A DNA stretch of 11,490 nt from DATEOR01 sp046734455 (GCA_046734455.1 JBKPRJ010000070.1:1-11490), one strand, 5' to 3'; positions 1-6,573 are shown, counted from the first letter of the stretch. The notes: generated from the letters alone by a model not told the origin. A program made the numbers and translations.

Positions 1-50
1 CGGCCGACGGTGACGTTCACCGTCGACTTACCGGAAACCATGGTGCTCAT
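1..50 (-). CDS. pnp: Polyribonucleotide nucleotidyltransferase, N-terminal fragment
   Basis: Only the first 16 codons or so are in the window; the gene continues to the left. Translation from the ATG at 50 gives MSTMVSGKSTVNVTVGR. The VTVGR stretch resembles the first beta strand of the PNPase N-terminal RNase PH-like domain, where a strand ending in GGR or similar is usual. A purine-rich ribosome binding site (GAGAGG) lies 8 bases upstream. A second in-frame ATG at 41 is possible. The main support is position: pnp directly follows rpsO in very many bacteria. PNPase is the phosphorolytic 3'-to-5' exoribonuclease of RNA turnover. The identification rests on context and a few residues, so it is likely but not proven from this window. 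Confidence 0.72.
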   Translation of the reverse strand, partial: MSTMVSGKSTVNVTVG

Positions 51-72
51 ATGTCTTGCCTCTCTTTCCTCT

Positions 73-141
73 GGGAGGTGGAGGCGGAGGTTTGAGGCAA
101 CCGCTTCGCGGGGCTCCCTCAAACTTCCACCGGCTCCTCCC
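73..141 (-). promoter_or_regulatory. Long hairpin in the rpsO-pnp intergenic RNA
   Basis: In minus-strand RNA, positions 141-117 pair with 97-73: 21 of 25 positions pair, counting one G-U, with small internal mismatches. A short apical stem (CCGC, loop GAA, GCGG) lies at 111-101. No U-run follows, so it does not look like an intrinsic terminator. In E. coli and Streptomyces the rpsO-pnp spacer carries a hairpin that RNase III cleaves and that takes part in pnp autoregulation. By position and length this is a good candidate for the same kind of element. The function is inferred. Confidence 0.6.
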
Positions 142-155
142 GGCTTCTTTGCGAT

Positions 156-425
156 CTAGCGGCGCAGGCCGAGTTCCTTGATCAGGCTTCGGTAGCCCTC
201 CAGGTCGCGCTTCTGCAGGTAGTCGAGCAGCCGCCGGCGCCGTCCGACCAGCTTGAGCAGTCCGCGCCGGGAGTGATGATCCTTCCCGTGTGTGCGGAGA
301 TGCTCGGTCAGCTCGTCGATCCGGCGCGACAGAAGGGCGATCTGAACCTGGGGCGAGCCCGTGTCCGCATCGCTTTTGCCGTGGCCGGCCACGACTTCTC
401 TCTTGGCTTCTTTGGTGAGAGCCAT
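156..425 (-). CDS. rpsO: 30S ribosomal protein S15
   Basis: The product is 89 residues, exactly the usual S15 length, and begins MALTKEAKREVV. It carries the family signatures: DTGSPQVQIALLSRRI near residues 20-35, the LRTHGKDHHSRRGLL segment that contacts 16S rRNA and S8 in the 30S platform, and the basic LVGRRRRLLDYL stretch. S15 is a primary 16S rRNA binder needed for platform assembly. The frame is open further upstream, but S15 homology begins at the ATG at 425 and no other start codon follows the AGGAGG-like sequence at 459-454. No ribosome binding site lies directly before the ATG. A -10-like TAGCCT ends 7 bases upstream, suggesting a leaderless mRNA. It is divergent from the GGT-like gene and followed by pnp. 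Confidence 0.97.
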   Translation of the reverse strand: MALTKEAKREVVAGHGKSDADTGSPQVQIALLSRRIDELTEHLRTHGKDHHSRRGLLKLVGRRRRLLDYLQKRDLEGYRSLIKELGLRR

Positions 426-431
426 TCGCCG

Positions 432-441
432 TAGGCTAGCA
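432..441. promoter_or_regulatory. Candidate symmetric bidirectional -10 element for rpsO and the GGT-like gene
   Basis: Only 19 bp separate the two divergent start codons (ATG at 425 leftward, GTG at 445 rightward). The plus strand has TAGGCT at 432-437, then 7 bases, then GTG. The minus strand has TAGCCT at 438-433, then 7 bases, then ATG. Both fit the TAnnnT -10 pattern, and the spacing fits transcription starting at or next to the start codon. The minus-strand copy also has an extended -10 TG (TGCTAGCCT, 441-433). I could not find convincing -35 hexamers on either side. Leaderless mRNAs are common in Actinobacteria, and overlapping symmetric -10 elements are a known form of bidirectional bacterial promoter. 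The assignment is inference from spacing. Confidence 0.5.
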
Positions 442-444
442 AAC

Positions 445-1851
445 GTGTTTCCGCCTCCTGGGGTTGCAGCGGGCCATCCGGCCACTGCCGAAGCGGGTTT
501 GCGCATTCTCGAGGGGGGCGGGAGCGCCGCAGATGCAGCCGTGGCGGCCTCGCTCGCCTCCTGCGTGGCCGAAACGGTCATGACGGGCCTCGCGGGCGGA
601 GGGCACGCGATCTGGTTCGACGGCCGGACCGGAGAGGCCCGACTGCTCGACTTCTTCGTCACCGTTCCCAGCCCCCACCCGGACCGCGCCATCGCCCCGC
701 TCGAGGACATCGGGATCCCCTTCGGGAACGAGATCGTCCACTACCAGGTCGGCATCGCCTCCTGCGCGGTGCCCGGGGTTCCCGCGGGACTCGGAGAGCT
801 CTGGAAACGGCATGGCCGCCTCGCCTGGGAACGGCTCGTCGAGCCTGCGCTCGAGCTCGCGCGCGGAGGCGTCGACATGCCCTATGCCCACGCGGAGTGC
901 CTCGCGATGCTCGCGCCGGTCATGACTCTCGGCGAAGGCGCGCGCATCTACGCGCCTCAGGGGGAGCTGCTCGGGACGGGAGACCGCCTGGAGCAGCCGG
1001 GCTTGGCAAGTGCCCTCGAGCTTCTCCGGGACGAAGGCGCGCGCTCGTTCTACAACGGGACGATCGCGGAGACTCTTGTCGCCCTAATGCGGGAGCGCGA
1101 AGGCCCTGTGTCCCGCGAGGACCTGGAGGCCTACGAGCCCGTCTGGCTCGAGCCGGTGGAGACGGAGTACCTCGGGAACCGCGTCCTCACCCGCGGCGGG
1201 CTCTCGCAGCTCGTCACGACGCTCTCGGCCCTCCCCTCCCTGCGAGGGATGGGCGCGGCCGAACGAGTGCTCTGCCTCGCGCGCGTGCTCGAGGCGCCGC
1301 CGTACAGCGGCCACGGCGAGCAGATCGGGGACACGACCAACCTCGTCACGGTTGACGGAGACGGCAATGCCTGCGCCCTGACGACCAGCCTCGGCCTCGG
1401 CTCGGGCGACTTCCTCCCCGGCCTGGACGTGCACCTGAACAGCATGCTCGGGGAGGTCGACCTGCAGATTCGGCCGCTCGAACCCGGCGCGCGGATGGAG
1501 AGCATGATGTCGCCCACCCTCGTACTCGACGACAAGGGTCTCGCCATCGCGGCGGGCTCAGCCGGCGGAACGCGGCTCCGCCCGGCGCTCGTCCAGGTTC
1601 TGAGCGGGATCCTGGACGAGGGTCTCGCGCCGCAGGACGCCGTCGACAGACCGCGGCTTCACTCGGCCGGAGAGATCGTCCGGATCGAGCCCGGATTCGA
1701 CGACGAGGCGCTCGCCGCGCTCGAGGAGGCCGGCTACGACGTCCGGCGCTTCGACGGCCTCCACCACTATTTCGGCGGCGTCAGCCTGCTTGCCAGAAAC
1801 GGCGGAGCGGCAGATCCGCGAAGGAGCGGGGCTGCCCTGGCCCTTCCATGA
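445..1851 (+). CDS. Gamma-glutamyltransferase-family Ntn hydrolase, atypical, cytoplasmic
   Basis: The product is 468 residues from the GTG at 445. Family features begin right after the start (GVAAGHPATAEAGLRIL, then GGGSAADAAVAASLA), leaving no room for a later start; no signal peptide is present. The likely autocatalytic and catalytic threonine is Thr297 in GDTTNLVTVD, where typical GGTs have TTH. The C-terminal half has MMSPTLV (355-360), the glycine pair of GSAGGTRLRP (371-380) and the usual NGGAADPRRSGAA ending. It is roughly 100 residues shorter than E. coli GGT (about 580). The REMAP-type arginine that binds the glutamate carboxylate is absent: the equivalent stretch reads LLDFFVTVP (67-75). 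Other substrate contacts also differ. It may act on something other than glutathione; the family call is firm, the substrate unknown. It interrupts the ribF-rpsO order and overlaps the zinc-ribbon gene at its 3' end. Confidence 0.88.
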   Translation: MFPPPGVAAGHPATAEAGLRILEGGGSAADAAVAASLASCVAETVMTGLAGGGHAIWFDGRTGEARLLDFFVTVPSPHPDRAIAPLEDIGIPFGNEIVHYQVGIASCAVPGVPAGLGELWKRHGRLAWERLVEPALELARGGVDMPYAHAECLAMLAPVMTLGEGARIYAPQGELLGTGDRLEQPGLASALELLRDEGARSFYNGTIAETLVALMREREGPVSREDLEAYEPVWLEPVETEYLGNRVLTRGGLSQLVTTLSALPSLRGMGAAERVLCLARVLEAPPYSGHGEQIGDTTNLVTVDGDGNACALTTSLGLGSGDFLPGLDVHLNSMLGEVDLQIRPLEPGARMESMMSPTLVLDDKGLAIAAGSAGGTRLRPALVQVLSGILDEGLAPQDAVDRPRLHSAGEIVRIEPGFDDEALAALEEAGYDVRRFDGLHHYFGGVSLLARNGGAADPRRSGAALALP

Positions 1852-2008
1852 CCTCATCGTCCTCGTCCGCGTCCGCTGGCACCCATCCCACGTAGCCACA
1901 ACGTGGGCAGCCGGGGTTCGACTCGGCGGTCCCAAGCGCCGCAGGCTTGGGATAGACCGTTCCGCACGCGAGGCAGCGGACCGGCGTAACGAGCTGAAGC
2001 CAGTTCAT
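1781..2008 (-). CDS. Small zinc-ribbon protein of unknown function
   Basis: The product is 75 residues. It has two CxxC knuckles, Cys12/Cys15 (RCLACG) and Cys34/Cys37 (GCPRCG), spaced 18 residues apart, as expected for a zinc-ribbon or rubredoxin-like fold. An acidic stretch follows (DADEDDEV, about 45-52) and then a basic-hydrophobic tail. There is no membrane segment or signal peptide. The start at 2008 gives a natural N-terminus (MNWLQLVTPV) a few residues before the first knuckle, though I see no clear ribosome binding site. It lies 38 bp downstream of ribF in the same direction and is probably on the same transcript. Its last 71 bp run antisense to the 3' end of the GGT-like gene. I do not recognise a named family; nucleic-acid binding or a small redox or metal role are both open. 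Confidence 0.72.
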   Translation of the reverse strand: MNWLQLVTPVRCLACGTVYPKPAALGTAESNPGCPRCGYVGWVPADADEDDEVMEGPGQPRSFADLPLRRFWQAG

Positions 2009-2046
2009 GTACTTAGAGAGATGCCGAAAGCTGCCAAAAACTTGCG

Positions 2047-2913
2047 CTATTCAGGCCGCGCCGCGGCCCGCGTCGCCTCGACGTCGAGCCCGATCTGGCG
2101 AATCAGCTCCTCCTCGCTCTCGAAGGCGCGCTCGTCGCGAAGCCGCTCCCAGAGCTCGATTCTGAGTTCCCGGCCGTACAGATTCCCCTCGAAGTCGAGG
2201 AGGAACGCCTCGATCCGCCGCTCGCTGCCACCGTAGTGCGGGTTCACGCCGATCGAGACCGCCGCGCGCCCGTCCAGGGCCGCGCCCGCGTAGATCCCGA
2301 AGGCGGGAACGAGGAGATGCGGCGCGACCGCCAGGTTCGCGGTCGGGAAGCCGAGCGTCTCACCGCGCTGGTCGCCGGACACCACGGTTCCCTCGAGCTC
2401 GTGCGGGCGACCGAGGAGGGCCGCGGCCCCGCGCATCTCCCCCGCCGCCAGAAGCTCGCGGATTCGGCTCGAGGAAACCCCCGCGACGAGCGGCACCTCC
2501 GCGACCTCCATGCCGAGCCCACGAAGAAGGCTCACGTCGCCCTTGCGGCCACGCCCGAAGCGGAACGTCTCTGCGGCGACGACGGCGTTTGTCCCGATCG
2601 GCTCGAGAATCTCGGCGACGAACTCCTCCGGCTCGAGGCGGCTCAGCTCGTCGGTGAAGTGGAGGACGAGGACGTCGTCCGCGCCCGCCTCTTCGATCAG
2701 CTCGAGCCGCCGGCGAAGGGTCGTGAGGAGCTGCACGTCGTAGCCGAGCACGAGCCTCGGATGCGGGTCGAACGTGACGACCGTGGAGCGGAGGCCGGTC
2801 TCCTTTGCCGCTTGGATCGCAGCGCGGTGCCCCCGATGAACGCCGTCGAAGGTGCCGATTGCCACTGCGCGCTCCGCACGTTCGAGCTCCTCCGGCGAGT
2901 GGGCGACGTTCAC
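2047..2913 (-). CDS. ribF: Bifunctional riboflavin kinase / FAD synthetase
   Basis: The product is 288 residues, slightly short for the family (about 300-330). It phosphorylates riboflavin to FMN and adenylylates FMN to FAD. The N-terminal nucleotidyltransferase domain shows AIGTFDGVHRGH (about 17-28), VTFDPHPRLVL (about 46-56), and the ETFRFGRGRKGD and GVSSSRIRELL segments. The C-terminal kinase domain shows GRPHELEGTVVSGD, GETLGFPTANL, the FGIYAG strand, SIGVNPHYGG, and EAFLLDFEGNLYGRELRIE. I chose the GTG at 2913 because it overlaps the upstream MFS stop in a GTGA junction, with GAGGAG 4 bases before it; the open frame before it has low-complexity arginine/alanine composition unlike RibF. 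It sits at the end of the truB-MFS-ribF block, a near-universal truB-ribF neighbourhood. Confidence 0.95.
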   Translation of the reverse strand: MNVAHSPEELERAERAVAIGTFDGVHRGHRAAIQAAKETGLRSTVVTFDPHPRLVLGYDVQLLTTLRRRLELIEEAGADDVLVLHFTDELSRLEPEEFVAEILEPIGTNAVVAAETFRFGRGRKGDVSLLRGLGMEVAEVPLVAGVSSSRIRELLAAGEMRGAAALLGRPHELEGTVVSGDQRGETLGFPTANLAVAPHLLVPAFGIYAGAALDGRAAVSIGVNPHYGGSERRIEAFLLDFEGNLYGRELRIELWERLRDERAFESEEELIRQIGLDVEATRAAARPE

Positions 2914-4145
2914 ACCGGCTCCTCTTCGGGCAGCTCGAGCAGGCGCGGCACCGGCGAGGGCACGAGCCACAGGACTCCGAGAACGCCTGCTGCTGCCGCG
3001 AACCACAAGGTCGGCCGCAGGCCGAAAGCGGAGCCCAGCGCCCCGCCCGCGAGCGCGCCGAGCGGTCTGACGCCGTAGTTGACGAAGCGCAGCGCGCCGG
3101 TCGACCGCGAGCGCAGCCGGTGCGGAGTGAGCCCCGTGATGATCGCTCCTGCGGCGATGTCGAGGATCATGACGCCAAACCCCGAGAGAAACTCGGCCGA
3201 AAAGAGCATCGCGAGCACGACGGACTTCGGCCCGCCGGCCAGCGGGACGAGCAGGAGCGGTGCCGGGAAGAGCACCATCCCGAGGACGAAGACGGGACCG
3301 ATTCCCAGGCGGCGGCCGAGCCGCCCGGCAACCGCCGCACCGATCAGGCCGCCGATCGCGCCGGCTCCGAGCACGATCCCGAGCGTGCCCGAGCGCACAT
3401 GCAGCTCACGCGTCGCGTAGAGGATGAACAGCGCGGCGAAGATGAAATTGAAGAAGTTGAGGGTCGCGACCGAGAGGAGCGCCGGACGCAGGATGTCGTG
3501 CCGGAAGATGAACCGGAACCCCTCCTTCACCTGTGTCCACATGCCTCCCTCGGCGGGCTGGAGCGGAGGCTCCGCGGCCCGGATGCGGCCGAGGAAGAGC
3601 GCCGAGGCGAGGAACGAGAACGCGTCCAGGAGGAGCGCTGCCGGCGCGCTCAGGATCTGGACGAGGACGCCGCCGACGCTCGGGCCCGCGACGTACGAGA
3701 AGGCGCGGCTTCCGTTCAGGAGCGAGTTCGCCTCGACGTAGTCCTCCCGCTTCGTCACCGACACGTAGAGCGTCATGTGCGAGATGTCGAAGACGACGGC
3801 GAACGTGCCCGTGAGAAAGGCGACCGCGTAGAGCTGTCCCATCGTGAGCATGTCCAGCGCATAGACGATCGGGACGCTGGCGAGGAGGCCGGCCCGTGCG
3901 ACATCGGAGGCGATCATGAGCCAGCGCCTCCGCTCCACCCCTTCGAGCCAGGCGCCCGCGGGAAGCGAGAAGAGCAGGTGCGGGATGAGCGCCGCCGCCG
4001 TCAGGTACCCCATCTCGGCCGCGTTCGCGTGAAGGATGAGCACGGCGGCGAGCGGAAGGGCAATCAGCGTCACTTGGTCGCCGAACAGCGACACGGACTC
4101 GCCGAGCCAGAGATTCCGGAAATCCGCCCCCCGGAGAAGCCTCAT
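2910..4145 (-). CDS. Major facilitator superfamily transporter, MefA/EntS-like exporter type
   Basis: The product is 411 residues, typical for a 12-helix MFS protein. It begins LRGADFRNLWLGESVSLFGDQ, the N-terminus characteristic of the MefA/MFS_3 group (drug, macrolide or siderophore efflux). Helix-rich segments include about 24-40, 45-65, 76-96, 104-125, 150-188 as a pair, 222-245, 254-275, 283-303, 308-335 and 360-396. The loop after helix 2 (GAWLEGVERRRWLM, 64-77) matches the position of MFS motif A. The ATG at 4145 overlaps the truB stop as ATGA, and its own stop overlaps the ribF GTG as GTGA, so translation of all three is likely coupled. The substrate cannot be read from the sequence. 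Its place next to ribF makes a flavin-related role conceivable, but family membership points to general efflux. Confidence 0.9.
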   Translation of the reverse strand: MRLLRGADFRNLWLGESVSLFGDQVTLIALPLAAVLILHANAAEMGYLTAAALIPHLLFSLPAGAWLEGVERRRWLMIASDVARAGLLASVPIVYALDMLTMGQLYAVAFLTGTFAVVFDISHMTLYVSVTKREDYVEANSLLNGSRAFSYVAGPSVGGVLVQILSAPAALLLDAFSFLASALFLGRIRAAEPPLQPAEGGMWTQVKEGFRFIFRHDILRPALLSVATLNFFNFIFAALFILYATRELHVRSGTLGIVLGAGAIGGLIGAAVAGRLGRRLGIGPVFVLGMVLFPAPLLLVPLAGGPKSVVLAMLFSAEFLSGFGVMILDIAAGAIITGLTPHRLRSRSTGALRFVNYGVRPLGALAGGALGSAFGLRPTLWFAAAAGVLGVLWLVPSPVPRLLELPEEEPV

Positions 4146-4927
4146 GCCGCCGGCAGGACCGTTTCCGGCCGAATCGTCCCGCTCGCGCCCTGACCGACGG
4201 CGACGAGCTCGCTCCCTGTCCAGAGTGCGACCGGCCCCTCGCCGACGCCGGCGATCGCCCGCCCGGCGCGGATGTCAGCCACTTCCAAGTCGCTCAGCTC
4301 TCGCTCCGGAAGGTGAACCAGGGCTGCGAGCGGGGCGAGCACGCGCTCGTCGTCGGCGTCCTCGACGCGAAACGGGCCAACCGCGGTGCGGCGGATCGTC
4401 CGGCAATGGCCTCCGAGGTGATCCGCGATCGCGCGGATGTACGTGCCGCTCGAGACGCTCAGGTCGAGGGCGACCAGCGGCGGCTCGTAGCGGACCACGC
4501 GCAGCTCGTGGATGGCCGAGCGCCTGATCGGCATCTCGACGGCGACGCCGCGCCGCTGCAGCTTGTAGGCGCGCTCGCCCCCGATCTTCACTGCCGACGC
4601 CTGTGGGACGCGAAGCTCGAGCTCGCCCTCGAGCGCCTCGATCTCCTCGAGCGGCGGGATGGAGGTCTCCTCGACCAGCTCCCCCTCCCCGTCACCGGTA
4701 CTCGTCCTCAGGCCGAGCCGGATCTCGGTCTCGTAGCGCTTGTCGAGCCCGACGAGATAGCGGGCGAGGCGTGTCGCGGGGCCGAGGAGAACGAGCAGGA
4801 GCCCGCTCGCGAGCGGGTCGAGCGTGCCCGCATGTCCCGCCTTGACGCCGAAGCGGGATCGCAGCTGCCGGACGACGGCGAAGGACGACGGGCCGGCCGG
4901 CTTGTCGACCAGGACGAGCCCCTGCAT
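4142..4927 (-). CDS. truB: tRNA pseudouridine-55 synthase
   Basis: The product is 261 residues, at the short end of the bacterial TruB range. It converts U55 of the tRNA T-loop to pseudouridine. The catalytic aspartate is Asp37 in KAGHAGTLDPLASGLL (29-44). The active-site tyrosine is Tyr65 (LDKRYETEI). The SSGTYIRAI segment carries the conserved Arg165. VPQASAVKIGGERAY (108-121) corresponds to the PPxxSAxKxxGxRxY motif. The N-terminal QGLVLVDKPAGPSSF is canonical. The final 50 residues (DIRAGRAI onward) form a small PUA-like C-terminal region. It starts 11 bp after nrnA and ends in an ATGA overlap with the MFS gene. Confidence 0.97.
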   Translation of the reverse strand: MQGLVLVDKPAGPSSFAVVRQLRSRFGVKAGHAGTLDPLASGLLLVLLGPATRLARYLVGLDKRYETEIRLGLRTSTGDGEGELVEETSIPPLEEIEALEGELELRVPQASAVKIGGERAYKLQRRGVAVEMPIRRSAIHELRVVRYEPPLVALDLSVSSGTYIRAIADHLGGHCRTIRRTAVGPFRVEDADDERVLAPLAALVHLPERELSDLEVADIRAGRAIAGVGEGPVALWTGSELVAVGQGASGTIRPETVLPAA

Positions 4928-4938
4928 GGGCGGGAACC

Positions 4939-5961
4939 CTAGCTCGGCTCTTTGCCGTTCACCTGCGCGAGAAACTCGCGCCGGATGAAGTCGGTGATCT
5001 CGGCGACACTGGCCTCGCTCGAGAAGCCCGCGGCCTGGCGATGCCCGCCGCCCCCGCTCTTGCGGGCGATCGCAGACACGTCGAGGGCTTCCTCGGTCGT
5101 CCGCAGGCTGATCCGGTGAGTCGGCCCGTTCGCCGTCGGCGGCTCGCGGATGAGCGCGGCGAGCTCGGCGCCTTCGACGGCGCGCAGGTAGTCGATGATG
5201 CCTTCCGAGTACGGCTCCTCCGCCCCGGCCGCGTCGAAGTCCTCCCGCTCCAGGTGCGACACGATCACGCGGCCGCCCTCGAAGACCTCGGCATTCTCGA
5301 GCGCGCGCGCGACGAGCTTGAGCTTCGCGAAGGCGACGTTCTCGTAGACGCCCTGGAAGACGCGGTGCACGTCGGCGCCAGCCTCGACGAGCTCGGCGGC
5401 GAGGCGGAGCGCCTTCGCGGTGGTGTTGGCGTACTGGAAACGGCCCGTGTCGGTGACGACGGCGATGTAGAGCGCCTCGGCGATCTCCGGCGTCAGCTCG
5501 ACGGGGACCTCGCGAAAGACATCGGCGAGGATCTCTCCGGTGGACGACGCGTCCCCGACGATGAGGTTGACGGTGCCGTAGCGCGTGTTGTCGTGGTGGT
5601 GGTCGATATCGATGATGAACGGCGCCTTCTCGAGCAGCGCCGTCTCCGGGCCGAGGCGCCGCTCGTTGGCAGCGTCCAGCGCGAGCACTACGCGCTCGGA
5701 CGGATCGGGGTTCGGTCCCCGGACGAGCCCTTCGAACCGCATGAACTCGTACTCCTTCGGGATCGGGACCTCTCCGAAGAGGTACATGACCGCGTCCTTG
5801 CCGAGCTCGCGGAGGGCGAGCGTCATGGCAACGAGCGAGCCGAGGGCATCGCCGTCCGGGTTCTCGTGGGTCGTGACGATGAAGCGGTCGTGACCGCGAA
5901 TCGCCTCCGCGACCGCCGTTAGATCTGCCGCGTTAGTTGGTTTCGTCTGCGTTGAGCTCAT
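4939..5961 (-). CDS. nrnA: DHH/DHHA1 phosphoesterase, NrnA-like oligoribonuclease / pAp phosphatase
   Basis: The product is 340 residues. The N-terminal DHH domain has the metal-binding motifs THENPDGDALGS (31-42), LALDAAN with Asp96, DIDHHHDN (118-125) and TDTGRFQYANT (170-180). The C-terminal DHHA1 domain ends with GGGGHRQAAGF (303-313), the substrate-binding glycine-rich motif. Family members degrade two- to five-base RNA fragments, dephosphorylate pAp, or act on cyclic-dinucleotide products such as pApA; which applies here cannot be decided. The gene between rbfA and truB is a common arrangement in Gram-positive and actinobacterial genomes. The ATG at 5961 lies inside the 3' end of rbfA, a 29-bp overlap, and no later in-frame start is evident before the conserved region. 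Confidence 0.9.
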   Translation of the reverse strand: MSSTQTKPTNAADLTAVAEAIRGHDRFIVTTHENPDGDALGSLVAMTLALRELGKDAVMYLFGEVPIPKEYEFMRFEGLVRGPNPDPSERVVLALDAANERRLGPETALLEKAPFIIDIDHHHDNTRYGTVNLIVGDASSTGEILADVFREVPVELTPEIAEALYIAVVTDTGRFQYANTTAKALRLAAELVEAGADVHRVFQGVYENVAFAKLKLVARALENAEVFEGGRVIVSHLEREDFDAAGAEEPYSEGIIDYLRAVEGAELAALIREPPTANGPTHRISLRTTEEALDVSAIARKSGGGGHRQAAGFSSEASVAEITDFIRREFLAQVNGKEPS

Positions 5962-6280
5962 CGATGAGCCGGGAGAGGCGCACCCCCCTCTCTACGGTCG
6001 GATCGTACTCAAAGGTCAATTGTGGAGTGCGCTTGAGACGGAGCTCGCGGCTCACCCGGCTTTGCAGGACGCCGTGAGAGGATTGGAGGCCGGCAATCGT
6101 CGCGTCGCGCTTCTTCTCGGATCCGAGCACGCTGACGTAGACGGTCGCCTGCCGGAGATCCCGGCTCGTGTCCACGCCCGTGACCGTCACGAAGCCGATG
6201 CGCGGGTCCTTCAGGGTTCCGATCTCCTCCGAGAGCACTTCGCGAAGCGCCTCGTTCACGCGCCGCATGCGGTCACTCAA
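5933..6280 (-). CDS. rbfA: Ribosome-binding factor A
   Basis: The product is 115 residues, normal for RbfA, a KH-fold protein that binds pre-30S particles during 16S 5'-end maturation and cold adaptation. The sequence has the expected RMRRVNEALREVLSEEI start, LKDPRIGFVTVTGVDTSRDL, ATVYVSVLG, and the C-terminal RTPQLTFEYDPTVERG-RLSRLIDEL. I prefer the TTG at 6280, which gives (M)SDRMRRVNEAL, a common form of the N-terminus, with GAGGTG 7 bases upstream. The ATG at 6268 is the alternative, 4 residues shorter, with a weaker site. With the TTG start the gene overlaps ylxP by 8 bp and nrnA by 29 bp. Confidence 0.94.
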   Translation of the reverse strand: MSDRMRRVNEALREVLSEEIGTLKDPRIGFVTVTGVDTSRDLRQATVYVSVLGSEKKRDATIAGLQSSHGVLQSRVSRELRLKRTPQLTFEYDPTVERGVRLSRLIDELNADETN

Positions 6281-6569
6281 AGGTGAGCACCTCGCGTTCC
6301 ACCTGCCCGAGCTCGAACGCCTGCGCGCCGAGGTAGCGCTCGGCGCCGTCGAGGAGCTCCTGCAGCTCCTTGTGGCCCCGCGCGACACACGCGAGCGTGA
6401 GCCGTGCTCGCTGCCAGACGTCGTGATGGTCGACCTCCGCCACGGACGCGCCGAAGCGCCGCTGGAGCTGCGCCTTCACCGACAAGAGGTCCTTCCGCTT
6501 TCCCTTCAGCGAGTGGTTCTCGGGGAAGTGGAGCTCGACGGAGAGGATGCCGACGTAGCCGGCGCCCAC
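6273..6569 (-). CDS. ylxP: YlxP-like DUF503 family protein
   Basis: The product is 98 residues, the usual size for DUF503. Family features are GILSVELHFPENHSLKGKRK (8-27), the SVAEVDHHDVWQRARL segment (42-57), ACVARG, and a C-terminal helix with LLDGAERYL. The function is not well established; the family sits almost always between infB and rbfA, and a role in ribosome maturation is usually inferred from that. The GTG start at 6569 lies 4 bp after the infB stop, with AAGG about 9 bases upstream. The neighbouring genes on both sides match the classic ylxP context. Confidence 0.92.
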   Translation of the reverse strand: MGAGYVGILSVELHFPENHSLKGKRKDLLSVKAQLQRRFGASVAEVDHHDVWQRARLTLACVARGHKELQELLDGAERYLGAQAFELGQVEREVLTFE

Positions 6570-6573
6570 GTGC

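Noticed and set aside
454..459. AGGAGG on the minus strand upstream of rpsO, a perfect Shine-Dalgarno sequence
   Set aside because: No ATG, GTG or TTG in the rpsO frame lies within reach; the real ATG is 28 bases away. It is coding sequence of the GGT-like gene on the other strand.
2010..2037. TTGGCA with TAAGTA considered as a promoter for the zinc-ribbon gene
   Set aside because: The -10 candidate is poor and sits directly against the ATG, leaving no room for a transcription start before it. Read-through from ribF is simpler.
2805..4193. 462-codon plus-strand open frame opposite the MFS gene
   Set aside because: The translation is almost entirely Glu/Arg/Asp-rich with no fold-like pattern; the opposite strand encodes a clear 12-helix transporter.
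5041..5922. 293-codon plus-strand open frame opposite nrnA
   Set aside because: It is antisense to a gene with all DHH/DHHA1 motifs; its translation is Arg/Asp/Val-rich shadow sequence.
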